DNA of 35,176 nt from UBA11524 sp964464815 (GCA_964464815.1 CAYXHF010000026.1:1-35176), one strand, 5' to 3'; numbered from the stretch's first letter, positions 16,420 through 25,023 are shown. Notes: a model not told the origin generated them from the letters alone. A program made the numbers and translations.

Positions 16420-18439
16420 AGCGATACACCACCTCTCCGTAGATGGACGTAATGAAGTCCACCAGCTGACTGATGAGCATGTACAACACCACAATCAGTG
16501 CGACCACCACCAGCACGCAGAATGCGGTGATGAAGATCGTCTTAATGGTCTTGCCAAGCGAGTAGTCGTTCTGATACATGAGCATCAGCACCATCAGCAG
16601 TACCGTCCAGCCAATGCTGACCACCTGCATCAGGGTGATGAAGAATTCCTCGTTGAAGGTCAGGACATTGCTCAGCACCAGCTCAATGGGCAGGAACACA
16701 ATCATCGGCGCAAGCGCATACGCGGCAGAAATGAAGATGTCGCGGAAGCGTGCCTCACCATCCGTGATGGTACAAACCAGATAGCAGCAGATGGTCAGCA
16801 GGAAGAACACGCCGAAGATGATGGCAAAGTCGTTGAACAGCTCATACTGTCCATCCGGCACGCTCTTGAACAGGAAGCCGGAGAAGTACTTGTTCACCAC
16901 ATACAGCACAAAGAAGGTGAACAGCACCACAAATGCACTCAGGAAGCTGGCGCGCTTTTCCCGCTTGATGCCATAGCAGGCGTCATAGGGGTTGCGCAGC
17001 ATCATGAAGCAATAGCAGCTCTTGTTGATAATCGGCACACCCATGATGAAGCTGCGTGCCTTACGGAAGGGCTTCAGGATGCCCCACTTGCGGTCAAATG
17101 CCTTAATGACCTTCCAGACAATCAGCAGCGCCACCAGCACAAAGATGATGGTGCTCATGGAGGCGTGCAGCCAGTTGGAGCGCTGCTCCCACCATGCGTC
17201 GGAGTAGCCCTGACGATAGCCGCCGTTACGGAAGGATTCCATGGCCGCCTCGTAGTCTTCCTCACGGTACTGCGCTTCGCCCAGGCCGATGGAGGCGTAG
17301 GTGAACAGGCTGTTCATGCGCAGCACTTCCGCCCACGGCTCCTTCGATTCGGTGTACTTGCCCTGCTGGAAGAGCGTGAAGGCTTCATGCACCTTGTCGG
17401 TGAATTCCGTGGGACGCAGCACCTGAATGCTGTTGAGCTGTTCGTCCAGGACGTAGATGGTGTAATCATCCGTCACCACCAGACCCGTGACCGACTTGAA
17501 CGTACCAACGCGCTGTTCGCCCTGGTCAAAGGCACCAAAGCGGAACAGCATCGCGCCCTCGGAGGTGTACTCCATGATCGTGCCGTATGCGTTGGCGGTG
17601 AAAATCGAGCCGGAGGAGTTCACGGCCACCGCCGTGTTCATATCCGTCGCCCAGTCCGGCGTCATCGTCATGCGGCCAGCCACGTTCAGGCGGCGCAGCA
17701 TCGTATCGAACGAGCCGGACTGCGACACGGTGTACACCATGCCCTTTTCATCAATGGTCAGGTTGGAAACAGAGGTCGGCTTGATATCGCCCACAGCGCT
17801 GGAGTTCTTGCCGAAAATCAGACGGCGGAACTGCGTCAGGAGCGAAATGGTGGAGTTGTTCGCACCATAGTAGCCCAGGAACTCACCGCCATCCACAGGC
17901 GAAATCTGCACGATACCGTTGGTGTTACCCGTGGACGCGATGTAGAGGTTGCCGCGCTTGTCCAGCACAATCTTGTTCGGACGGTACGGCGCGGTTTCGC
18001 CAAAGAGCTGATGCGTGGGCTTCTCGTACTCCTGAATCACCTCGCCGTCCTTATCAAAGACGACGACCACGCGGCCCTGTTCGTCCGCCACGTAGATGTT
18101 CAATTCGCTATCAACCCACACGCCCTTGGGCGACTTCAGGGTCTTCTTGCTGCCCACCGTCTTAACCAATTCGCCTTCGGGCGTAATGACGACGATGCGC
18201 TTGTTGCCGTTATCGGCGATGTAGAGGTTGCCATCGGGACCCATGCGCATGTCGGCGGGCGCCTTGAGCGTTTCATCGCCAAAGCGCGTCATCGTGCGAA
18301 TCGGGTCGTAGGCCGTCTGGGTTTCCACCAGGTCCTCATCCGTGCCCAGCGTCCACGTGCGATACGGCGTGGCCGCCTGTGCCGTCATGCAGGAGAAGGT
18401 CAGCAGGAAAACCAGCAGCAAGGCCGCAAACTTTTTCAT
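16403..18439 (-). CDS. NHL beta-propeller / TPR / Yip1-like multi-pass membrane protein
   Basis: 678 aa, with modules in order. Signal peptide (~1-22, MTAQA|ATP). NHL-type propeller (~50-340) with repeated LKAPADMRMGPDGNLYIADN-like blades (also LKSPKGVWVDSELNIYVAD and PNKIVLDKRGNLYIAS). TPR-like helices (~345-415: AFTLFQQGKYTESKEPWAEV and EAQYREEDYEAAMESFRNGG). First membrane helix ~426-446. A ~50-residue cytoplasmic linker, then a Yip1-like domain with five more helices (~498-520, 535-556, 567-592, 601-623, 633-663). The propeller and TPR would face outside. Such a protein could sense or scaffold extracellular glycan machinery; that is inference. GAAGGAGG precedes the ATG. It lies between the two transporter gene sets, 17 bp after importer 1. 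Confidence 0.82.
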   Translation of the reverse strand: MKKFAALLLVFLLTFSCMTAQAATPYRTWTLGTDEDLVETQTAYDPIRTMTRFGDETLKAPADMRMGPDGNLYIADNGNKRIVVITPEGELVKTVGSKKTLKSPKGVWVDSELNIYVADEQGRVVVVFDKDGEVIQEYEKPTHQLFGETAPYRPNKIVLDKRGNLYIASTGNTNGIVQISPVDGGEFLGYYGANNSTISLLTQFRRLIFGKNSSAVGDIKPTSVSNLTIDEKGMVYTVSQSGSFDTMLRRLNVAGRMTMTPDWATDMNTAVAVNSSGSIFTANAYGTIMEYTSEGAMLFRFGAFDQGEQRVGTFKSVTGLVVTDDYTIYVLDEQLNSIQVLRPTEFTDKVHEAFTLFQQGKYTESKEPWAEVLRMNSLFTYASIGLGEAQYREEDYEAAMESFRNGGYRQGYSDAWWEQRSNWLHASMSTIIFVLVALLIVWKVIKAFDRKWGILKPFRKARSFIMGVPIINKSCYCFMMLRNPYDACYGIKREKRASFLSAFVVLFTFFVLYVVNKYFSGFLFKSVPDGQYELFNDFAIIFGVFFLLTICCYLVCTITDGEARFRDIFISAAYALAPMIVFLPIELVLSNVLTFNEEFFITLMQVVSIGWTVLLMVLMLMYQNDYSLGKTIKTIFITAFCVLVVVALIVVLYMLISQLVDFITSIYGEVVYRFVKKV

Positions 18440-18456
18440 GTGCTTTCCTCCTTCTC

Positions 18457-19323
18457 TTACTTCAGGCCCGAATGCGCCATGGTGTCCATGACGTTGGACT
18501 GCATGATGATGAACAGCACCAGGTTCGGGACAAACATAATCAGTGCCGCAGCGGCCGCCATGCCCTGGCCCTGCACCGTGCCCACGCCGGAGAGCGTATT
18601 CATGTAGAACGCCAGCGTGCGGATGCTTTCAGAGGAGGTGAACAGGTTGGAGGTTTCCACGTTGTTCCACACCTGCTGGAAGGCCAGAATGGCGCCGGTC
18701 GCGATGGCCGGCTTGACCATGGGCAGGATAATCTTCAGATAGATGGTGAAGGAACCCGCGCCTTCCAGCTGCGCCGCCTCCAGAAGGGAGTTAGGCACCT
18801 GGTCCATGAACTGCTTAATCAGGAACAAGCACACCGGCATGGCGATCAGTGGCAGGATGTGCGCCCACCACGTATCCAGAATGCCGACCGCAGAAATGGT
18901 CAGGTAGCGCGGAATGACAACCGCCGTCGCCACGAACATCAGGGCGAGGTTGTTGACTTCCATAATCACGTTTTTGAGCTTGAAATTCATCTTGCTCAGG
19001 GCAAAGCCCGCCATCGTCGAGATGAGGATGGAGAGCAGCACCACAGCCAGCGTGACCACCAGAGAGTTATACACATAGCGGGAGAACGGGATGGTCGCGC
19101 CTGCCGCTTGCTGGAACAGGTTCTGGAAGTTGATGGTGGACGGATGGCTGACAAGGAACTTCGGCGGGAAGGCATACAGCTCATCCATCGGCTTGAAGGC
19201 GTGGCAGAAGATGTAGATGATTGGCGCACCCATCACCACCGCCAACGGAATCAGATACAGATACATCGGAATCTGCGACTTTTCAAATTTGGAGGGATTG
19301 ACCTTTGTTCCGCTAATTGCCAC
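18457..19323 (-). CDS. Carbohydrate ABC transporter permease, MalG-like (importer 1)
   Basis: 288 aa with six predicted helices and a MalG-type EAA loop (LLEAAQLEGAGSFTIYLKII, followed by LPMVKPAIATG). The start is a GTG seven bases after AAAGGAGGT; no nearby in-frame ATG has a site. The gene lies 17 bp after the MalF-like permease and 17 bp before the NHL/Yip1 gene. It pairs with the preceding permease and the 958-aa binding protein. Confidence 0.93.
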   Translation of the reverse strand: MAISGTKVNPSKFEKSQIPMYLYLIPLAVVMGAPIIYIFCHAFKPMDELYAFPPKFLVSHPSTINFQNLFQQAAGATIPFSRYVYNSLVVTLAVVLLSILISTMAGFALSKMNFKLKNVIMEVNNLALMFVATAVVIPRYLTISAVGILDTWWAHILPLIAMPVCLFLIKQFMDQVPNSLLEAAQLEGAGSFTIYLKIILPMVKPAIATGAILAFQQVWNNVETSNLFTSSESIRTLAFYMNTLSGVGTVQGQGMAAAAALIMFVPNLVLFIIMQSNVMDTMAHSGLK

Positions 19324-19340
19324 GGGATTGACCTCCTTTC

Positions 19341-20225
19341 TCAGTCTTTTTCTTCAAAGAGCTTACGGGCCACGATGGAGAAGACGTAGATCAGCGCCAG
19401 CAGACCCACGGACACCGCCGCCGCATAGCCCATTTCGTAACGCGTGAAGCCGTAGTCCTCAATGTGGTTGACCATCAGCTGCGCCGCGTATTGAGGTGTG
19501 GGGTTCGAGCCGGTCAGCTGCACACCGATTGCACCCTGCTGGAATGCATTGGTCACAGCCATCACCGCGCCGAAGAGCATCTGGGGCTTCATCGAAGGCA
19601 CCGTGATGTACACGACCTCCTGGAAGCGATTGCGGATGCCGTCAATCGAACCCGCCTCGTACAATTCAGGGTTAACATTCATCAGACCGGCCAGCATCGC
19701 CAGGAAGCCGACACCCATGGACGACCACAGCGCGACGATGATGACAATCGGCATGATGTAGGCCGCATTTTGCAGCCAGATAATCGGCTCATTGATGATG
19801 CCCAGGGAGGTCAGGACGTAGTTAGCAATACCACTCTGGTTGCCCAGGAAGACGGTACGCCACACAACACTCATGGCCACGCCCTGCGTCATGGACGGCG
19901 AATACAGAATCAGCGCCAGCACCGTGCGGGGCAGCTTGCTCAATTGGCTGAGCGACCACGCCAGGAAGAAGCTGAGGATGTAGCCAATCACGCCCACGAT
20001 GATGGAGAACAAAATCGTGTTCGGCAGGACGTATTGCAGGAAGATGGTATCCTGCGTCAGAAGGTTGATGTAGTTGGTCAAACCCACAAACTGCGGCGTC
20101 TGCACGGCATTATAGTTCGTGAAGGACAGCATCACCGCCATGCCCGTGGGAATGATGATGAAGACCGTAAAGAGCAGCAGATACGGGAGCAGGAACAGAT
20201 ACGGAGTCGATTTCTTGGTAATCAT
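19341..20225 (-). CDS. Carbohydrate ABC transporter permease, MalF-like (importer 1)
   Basis: 294 aa. The first helix is YLFLLPYLLLFTVFIIIPTG. The EAA loop is degenerate (LYEAGSIDGIRNRFQEVVYI, then TVPSMKPQM), with Gly-Ser in place of the second Ala and an inserted Arg-Asn-Arg. It is still recognisably the ATPase-docking loop. The start ATG overlaps the stop of the binding-protein gene as ATGA, indicating coupled translation. AAAGGAGGAGG lies inside the end of the upstream gene. Confidence 0.93.
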   Translation of the reverse strand: MITKKSTPYLFLLPYLLLFTVFIIIPTGMAVMLSFTNYNAVQTPQFVGLTNYINLLTQDTIFLQYVLPNTILFSIIVGVIGYILSFFLAWSLSQLSKLPRTVLALILYSPSMTQGVAMSVVWRTVFLGNQSGIANYVLTSLGIINEPIIWLQNAAYIMPIVIIVALWSSMGVGFLAMLAGLMNVNPELYEAGSIDGIRNRFQEVVYITVPSMKPQMLFGAVMAVTNAFQQGAIGVQLTGSNPTPQYAAQLMVNHIEDYGFTRYEMGYAAAVSVGLLALIYVFSIVARKLFEEKD

Positions 20226-23098
20226 TGCGCCGCTTCCTCCTCCTTTGTCGTTTGATGTGCTTCGTTGTATTCGTCAATGTAGCGCTCCACCACATCCGCA
20301 GAGGGCGTCGGGAAGTCCTTCAGCATCACGCCATCCTTGTAATAGCCGAATTCCTCCAGCTTGCGGTAGGTTTCGCGGTCGATACGCTTGACCGCCGTGT
20401 CCATGGCGCGGCGTGCTTCCACGCCGTCCACCGTAACGGAGATGAAGGCGTTGGACAGCTCACGTTCGAGCATGTACGTGCCAAGCACCCAGGGTGCTTC
20501 GGTCATCCATTCCATCTGCTCGATGATGACCTGCTTGTGCGCGGCGCGCAGCGGCAGGGTCGAGAAGGCTTCCTTGTTGGCCGTCGGCCAGATGTACTCA
20601 GGGCCGTAGGTGCTCTGGAGCAGATTACCGAATTCGCTCTGCACCTCAGCGGAGGACCACCACTTGAGGAACTCCCAGGCTTCTTCCTGCTTGGTGCTCT
20701 GGCTCATGATGCCCATCGTTTCGGCACCACCGGTCGTCCAGCGCTGCACCTCACCGTTTTCATCCGTCAGACCAGGGAACAGAGCAATGTCCCACAGGCC
20801 GTCCAGCTCCGGTGCGGCGTTGAGCAGCAGGTTGTAGGTGGACAAGTCAGCAATACCGATGGGCAGCGTGCCATCACGGAACTGCTGATAGAAGCCGGGC
20901 GACGGAACGTCCGTGGGCATGTTGTAGACCGTGAACAGCTCCGTCAGCTCCTTGAAGCCATTCAGGGAGATTTCGCTATCCAGCGTCGTGTCGGCAATCA
21001 TGTCACCGTAGATGGAGCCACCAGCCTGCAAAAGCAGCGGCAGCGTGCCCGGGAACACCTTCGTGCCGACCATGCCAGCCGTGGGATAGTAGAAGTTCAT
21101 GGAGCGACGCTGCAATTCCGGCAGAATCAGCTTCACCTCGTCCATCGAGTTCGGTACTTCGATTTTCAGGGATTCCAGGATGTCCTTGCGGTAGAACATG
21201 ACCCAGAAGTTGACCGTCTCGGGCATGGCGTACACGCCGTCACCCAGGGTATAGGGAATGAACAGACCCGAGGAGAAGCGCTGTGCGACTTCGCCGAAGT
21301 CTTCAAACTGCGTCAGGTCAACCAGTGCGCCACGGATATTTAAATAGGAAGGAACAACGTACTGCAAGCCCAGCACCGCATCGGGCGCCGTGCCAGCGGC
21401 GTTGGCCAGCACCAGCTTGTTCGCGTCCGGCATCAGGGACAAATCGACCTCGATGCCCGTCATGGGCGTGAACTGGGTGTCAATCATGTTTTGCAGGGTT
21501 TCCACGTACTGGCGGCTGCGGCCCATCCAAATTTGCAGATGGCCATTGTCCTTGCTGCCAGCGGCATAGTCCTGCGAGGAGAAGGAGGACACAAAGCGCG
21601 TCACACCCGCCAGCGCGGACTGAATGAAGTTGGGCTTGGAGGGCAGCTTCGCATCGGCCTGATAGAGATAAATCTGGTCAATGGACAGGTCGTTGATGGC
21701 CATGTCGGACAGCTGCTGTGCCAGCATACGGGCCGCAGAGTTCGCACCGGTGGAGAATTCCGACAGACGGCGCGGCAGCTCCTCCGGCTCCTTCGCCAGA
21801 CGGTAGAGCTGGTCGGCGCACATCGTCATGGACGAGAACGCGCTGCCACTGCCGATGGGCGAATACTGCTTGATGTAATTCACCTGCGCCACGCACGCAT
21901 CGGCCCAGCCATTGAGACGCTCCACCAGATCCGGGAAGTTCTCCAGCATACGGTAGTTGCGGTAGGCGTCGGCCGTCGTGCCACCCATCAGCGACTTGAT
22001 GTCGTTGGACAGGGCATTGATGCCGTCCAGCAATTCGTCAATCGTCTCATACACCGGCGTCAAGCAGCTGGCGTTGATGGTGAAGGACAGCTCATGCTCA
22101 CCCTTGGTCAGGTAGAAGGTCAGCGGATCGCCGCTCTTCGTCTTGGCCTGCATGTGGGTGAAGGACGTGGTGTAGTTAAACGCCACCTCGCGCGCTTCCT
22201 CGGACGGAATCACGCCGTCCACGCGGATGTCCACAAACGTCGGGAAGTCCGCACGGGCGCTCTGGCGATAATACGCACCCAGATAGTACCAGCCATCCTC
22301 CTCCACCGTGAAGCGCCACGATACCGTGTCACCCGCCGTGTCAAAGGACGCGCCATCCAGGAAGTTAATCTTGCGGTCGTCATTGCTGTAGGGATTCAGC
22401 ACCGCATTGAACTCACCCGCGCCGCGGATGGAGGACTTGCTGCGGCTGAAAATCTGCTCGGCCTCAATGACAATCAGGTTGTCGCCACTGGCGTCACCGG
22501 CGGTGTAGGCCGGAATCTCCGTCTTGGCACGCAGCGTCAGCGCGCTGATGTGGACACCGCCGTCCTGCACGAGGAAAGCAATGGTATGCTCACCCGCGGT
22601 CAGTTCAAACAGCATCGGATCAGCCGTGCGGGCCGCGGAGTCACTGATGCCAGCCATCAGCGTGCCTTCCTTGGCGTAGGGCTGCATGGCAATTTCGTTG
22701 CCATAGCGATCCTTCGGGAACACGCCGTCGTCAATCCACAGCGAATTCAGCTTCACGCGCTGCATTTCCGTGAAATGCACCTGACCATCAATGGTCACGG
22801 TCATTTCCGTGGGCAGGGTCGTGTTGGCCGTGTTCTCATAGGAGAGCCACAGCTCATACTGGCCGTCCTGCGGCACAGTAAAGGAAGCTTCGCCACTTTG
22901 ACCAACCGTCATGGACAGATCCACGGCCGTCGTCACATCCTCGCCCGTGTAGAGCGGCATGGTGTACAGCGCAGAAGCTGCGGTGTAGAGCGTGTCATTG
23001 GTCAGTGCATCCGTCGTCGTTTCCTCTGCCACGGCAAAGGACAGCAGACAGCACAGCAGGACACACAGAGTCAAAATTTGTTTGCGCAAGCGATACAC
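20222..23098 (-). CDS. Large composite solute-binding protein with N-terminal carbohydrate-binding-like domains (importer 1)
   Basis: 958 aa, about twice the usual binding-protein length. Signal peptide (~1-24, SFAVA|EE). Two CBM6/35-like beta-sandwich regions: ~30-192 (GQYELWLSYENTANT and AGEHTIAFLVQDGGVHISAL) and ~205-345 (LIVIEAEQIFSRS, DGWYYLGAYYRQS, KGEHELSFTINA). A helical segment (~350-510). A family-1-like sugar-binding domain (~518-915: APDAVLGLQYVVPSYLNIRG, DGVYAMPETVNFWVMFYRKD, WTTGGAETMGIMSQSTKQEE). The start is GTG at 23098, five bases after AAAGGA; an internal TTG is less well placed. It follows the GH43 gene by 12 bp. Fusing glycan-binding modules to an importer receptor suggests capture of long or polymer-bound oligosaccharides; that is inference. 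No lipid anchor is seen. Confidence 0.88.
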   Translation of the reverse strand: MYRLRKQILTLCVLLCCLLSFAVAEETTTDALTNDTLYTAASALYTMPLYTGEDVTTAVDLSMTVGQSGEASFTVPQDGQYELWLSYENTANTTLPTEMTVTIDGQVHFTEMQRVKLNSLWIDDGVFPKDRYGNEIAMQPYAKEGTLMAGISDSAARTADPMLFELTAGEHTIAFLVQDGGVHISALTLRAKTEIPAYTAGDASGDNLIVIEAEQIFSRSKSSIRGAGEFNAVLNPYSNDDRKINFLDGASFDTAGDTVSWRFTVEEDGWYYLGAYYRQSARADFPTFVDIRVDGVIPSEEAREVAFNYTTSFTHMQAKTKSGDPLTFYLTKGEHELSFTINASCLTPVYETIDELLDGINALSNDIKSLMGGTTADAYRNYRMLENFPDLVERLNGWADACVAQVNYIKQYSPIGSGSAFSSMTMCADQLYRLAKEPEELPRRLSEFSTGANSAARMLAQQLSDMAINDLSIDQIYLYQADAKLPSKPNFIQSALAGVTRFVSSFSSQDYAAGSKDNGHLQIWMGRSRQYVETLQNMIDTQFTPMTGIEVDLSLMPDANKLVLANAAGTAPDAVLGLQYVVPSYLNIRGALVDLTQFEDFGEVAQRFSSGLFIPYTLGDGVYAMPETVNFWVMFYRKDILESLKIEVPNSMDEVKLILPELQRRSMNFYYPTAGMVGTKVFPGTLPLLLQAGGSIYGDMIADTTLDSEISLNGFKELTELFTVYNMPTDVPSPGFYQQFRDGTLPIGIADLSTYNLLLNAAPELDGLWDIALFPGLTDENGEVQRWTTGGAETMGIMSQSTKQEEAWEFLKWWSSAEVQSEFGNLLQSTYGPEYIWPTANKEAFSTLPLRAAHKQVIIEQMEWMTEAPWVLGTYMLERELSNAFISVTVDGVEARRAMDTAVKRIDRETYRKLEEFGYYKDGVMLKDFPTPSADVVERYIDEYNEAHQTTKEEEAAQ

Positions 23099-23110
23099 CC
23101 CATTCCTTTC

Positions 23111-24556
23111 TTATTCCTGAACCAGCGCCCGAATGGCCCACAGGGATGCCCCGGTTTCATCCAGCGCGGAAATACAGCTCGCCCAGTTGCGCTGAGACGC
23201 ATCCAGCGCGGTGTGCATCACACCCACGTAGGTATGCTCGCCCAGCGTCATGCGGACATTCACACCATCCTCGCACGTCCACGTGCCCGTCAGGTCACCT
23301 GTCACCGTGCCATCCGCGTTCAGCGTGATAACCTGGCTGACATGCTCCACAGTGTTGATGTCGCGCTCGTGCAGCAGCACCTTGTAGATGCCGCCACGGT
23401 ATTCCTCCTCCACCGGCTGCGGGCTTTCCCCTGCATAGCGCAAGGGCGAGACGACCGGCCAGCCGTCCTCCGTCATGTACATCTCGTGTACGCGGATGGC
23501 GAAGCTTTCACCCGTGTTGGCAAAGCGCGTGTGGAAGACGATGAAGTAGCGACCCGTTTCTTCATCATAGATGGCCGAGTTATGACCCGGCGAACGGTAG
23601 GCAATCGTAATCTTGTTCGCATCCGTATCCAGCGCCTTGAACTCGTAGCCGCCCATCAGCTTGACGCCATAGGGCGCATAGTCCGGGTCGTTGAAGTACG
23701 TGCCACGCTTACCGGCGCAGCCAATCATGTTCTGACCCAGCGCATCCTCATACGGGCCGTCCGGCGTCCTGGAGCGGCAAACGCGGATATTGTAGCCATC
23801 GTTTGCACCCAGTCCGCCAAAGGACAGGAATAAGTAGTAGTAATCCGTATCGGGGCTATACATAATGTAGGGCGCCTCGATGCGGGAATGGTTGCCACCC
23901 AGCAGCTTCTTGCCGTAGGTGGCCTGGCCCTTCATCGGCAGACCGGTTTCGGTATCCATCTCCATGATGTAGATACCGCCGGAGTAGCTGCCGTAGACCA
24001 TCCACAGGCGGCCTTCCTTGTCAAAGAAGACGCAGGGATCAACCACGTTGGGCAGCACCGTTGCATCATAGCCTGCATAGCCGCTTTTGAGGAACACACC
24101 CAGATCCTCATACGGGCCTTCCGGCTTGTCGCTAACCGCCAGACCCAGGGCGCTGAGCGGAGACGAGCCTTCACAGGTGCAGTAATACATGTAATAGCGG
24201 CCATCGGCCAGCTGCACCACGTCCGGCGCCCAGAACGTCGTTGTCTTGGCATACTGGAGTGCCTCCTGCATCTGCTCCTGCACATTTTCCACCAGCGTGC
24301 AGCCACTGCCTGCATCGCGGGAAATCATCTCCCACTTAATCAGATCCTGACTGCGTGCGGCGGCCATATGACTGCCATAAATGTAATACCATCCATCATC
24401 AGCGCGGATAATGGACGGATCATGCACCGCGTCATTCTTATAGCGCGGAAAGGGCAGCTCGCGATTGGGCGTCTGGGCGCTTTCTTCCGCAGATGCAAAG
24501 GAAAGCGCGGCAACAAGGAGCGCCAGCAGGACGCATGCGGCATGTTTGGCTTTCAT
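23111..24556 (-). CDS. Secreted endo-1,5-alpha-L-arabinanase-like glycoside hydrolase, GH43
   Basis: 481 aa. Signal peptide MKAKHAACVLLALLVAALSFASA|EE. A five-bladed GH43 propeller follows, with general base D46 (VHDPSII), pKa-modulating D173 (NVVDPCVF) and acid E227 (SRIEAPYI). H325 in SPGHNSAIYD is the arabinanase-type metal-site histidine. A C-terminal beta domain (~385-481) matches the length of the larger two-domain arabinanases (Bacillus Abn2 type). It should cut the alpha-1,5-arabinan backbone outside the cell; a xylosidase or other GH43 specificity cannot be excluded. It is the first gene after the near-consensus promoter and so anchors the operon. GAGAGG lies about 11 bases before the ATG. 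Confidence 0.92.
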   Translation of the reverse strand: MKAKHAACVLLALLVAALSFASAEESAQTPNRELPFPRYKNDAVHDPSIIRADDGWYYIYGSHMAAARSQDLIKWEMISRDAGSGCTLVENVQEQMQEALQYAKTTTFWAPDVVQLADGRYYMYYCTCEGSSPLSALGLAVSDKPEGPYEDLGVFLKSGYAGYDATVLPNVVDPCVFFDKEGRLWMVYGSYSGGIYIMEMDTETGLPMKGQATYGKKLLGGNHSRIEAPYIMYSPDTDYYYLFLSFGGLGANDGYNIRVCRSRTPDGPYEDALGQNMIGCAGKRGTYFNDPDYAPYGVKLMGGYEFKALDTDANKITIAYRSPGHNSAIYDEETGRYFIVFHTRFANTGESFAIRVHEMYMTEDGWPVVSPLRYAGESPQPVEEEYRGGIYKVLLHERDINTVEHVSQVITLNADGTVTGDLTGTWTCEDGVNVRMTLGEHTYVGVMHTALDASQRNWASCISALDETGASLWAIRALVQE

Positions 24557-24578
24557 GAGTTTTCAGACCTCTCTTCCT

Positions 24579-24611
24579 CCGAAAAAGCCACCTGACACCA
24601 GTGCCTTTCGG
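24579..24611 (-). other. Leader stem-loop upstream of GH43
   Basis: CCGAAA (24579-24584) and TTTCGG (24606-24611) form a stem enclosing a CAC...GTG inner pairing, in the ~80-base leader just before the ribosome site. It could tune translation or stability; the evidence is pairing only. Confidence 0.4.
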
Positions 24612-24642
24612 ATTCGGCAATTTGTATAATGTGGCTATTCAT

Positions 24643-24671
24643 ATCATACCGTTACATTTGTGGATTGTCAA
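24643..24671 (-). promoter_or_regulatory. Main promoter of the glycan-utilisation operon
   Basis: Minus strand: perfect TTGACA (24671-24666), 17-bp spacer, TATGAT (24648-24643), one base from consensus. The predicted start is near 24636. With no terminator before 10198, this promoter can cover GH43 through the second binding protein, and beyond by read-through. Confidence 0.88.
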
Positions 24672-24687
24672 GACATTTTTGTCCTTT

Positions 24688-24701
24688 TGTTATCGTTTTG
24701 C
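24688..24701 (-). promoter_or_regulatory. Candidate cre (CcpA) site upstream of the operon promoter
   Basis: Minus-strand GCAAAACGATAACA matches 12 of 14 positions of the consensus TGWAANCGNTNWCA; both mismatches are in the first two bases. It lies 16 bp upstream of the -35 box. Carbon catabolite control would be expected for such an operon, but one degenerate match is weak proof. Confidence 0.3.
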
Positions 24702-24774
24702 GATATATTTTTGCACATTTTGCACGATTTTATCATTCTTTGCGTCCCGAAAACGATTGATGCAAATGATGTTC

Positions 24775-24788
24775 TGAAAGCGTTTACT
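24775..24788 (+). promoter_or_regulatory. Candidate cre (CcpA) site between the divergent GH43 and GH27 genes
   Basis: TGAAAGCGTTTACT matches 13 of 14 positions of TGWAANCGNTNWCA, missing only the last base. It sits mid-way in the 467-bp divergent gap. No clear promoter for GH27 was found in 24789-25010, although AT-rich candidates exist (for example CATAAT at 24865-24870). Confidence 0.4.
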
Positions 24789-25023
24789 TGTGCACCCTCC
24801 ACAAAACATACGTTATTTGACCCATCGGTTTTGAAGGCGATTTTCGCATAAAACGTTTTCCTTGCATAATTTGGTTTACTTGCTTACAAAAATCACATTT
24901 CTCCTATTCATTCGTAAAAAAAATTCAATTTTGCAGCAGGGTTTTTGTCCTCTGTCACGAATGTATTCATTGAAAGAATCCACCTGTCGCTTTTTTGTCG
25001 GCAGAGAAAGAAGGTTACATCAA

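Noticed and set aside
16419..16430. AAGCGATACACC shared by the starts of the DUF5696 gene and the 958-aa binding-protein gene (near 23089)
   Set aside because: The two copies are read in different frames and explained by coding and ribosome-site constraints; likely chance.
16420..16494. Upstream ATG start for the DUF5696 protein
   Set aside because: It would add 25 Cys/Trp-rich residues before the signal peptide and overlap the upstream gene by 92 bases without a ribosome site.
16172..18607. 811-codon plus-strand frame opposite the NHL/Yip1 gene
   Set aside because: Antisense shadow of the same kind, spanning gene boundaries of the minus-strand operon.
21491..23833. 780-codon plus-strand frame across two minus-strand genes
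   Set aside because: It crosses the gap between the GH43 and binding-protein genes and has no family signature.
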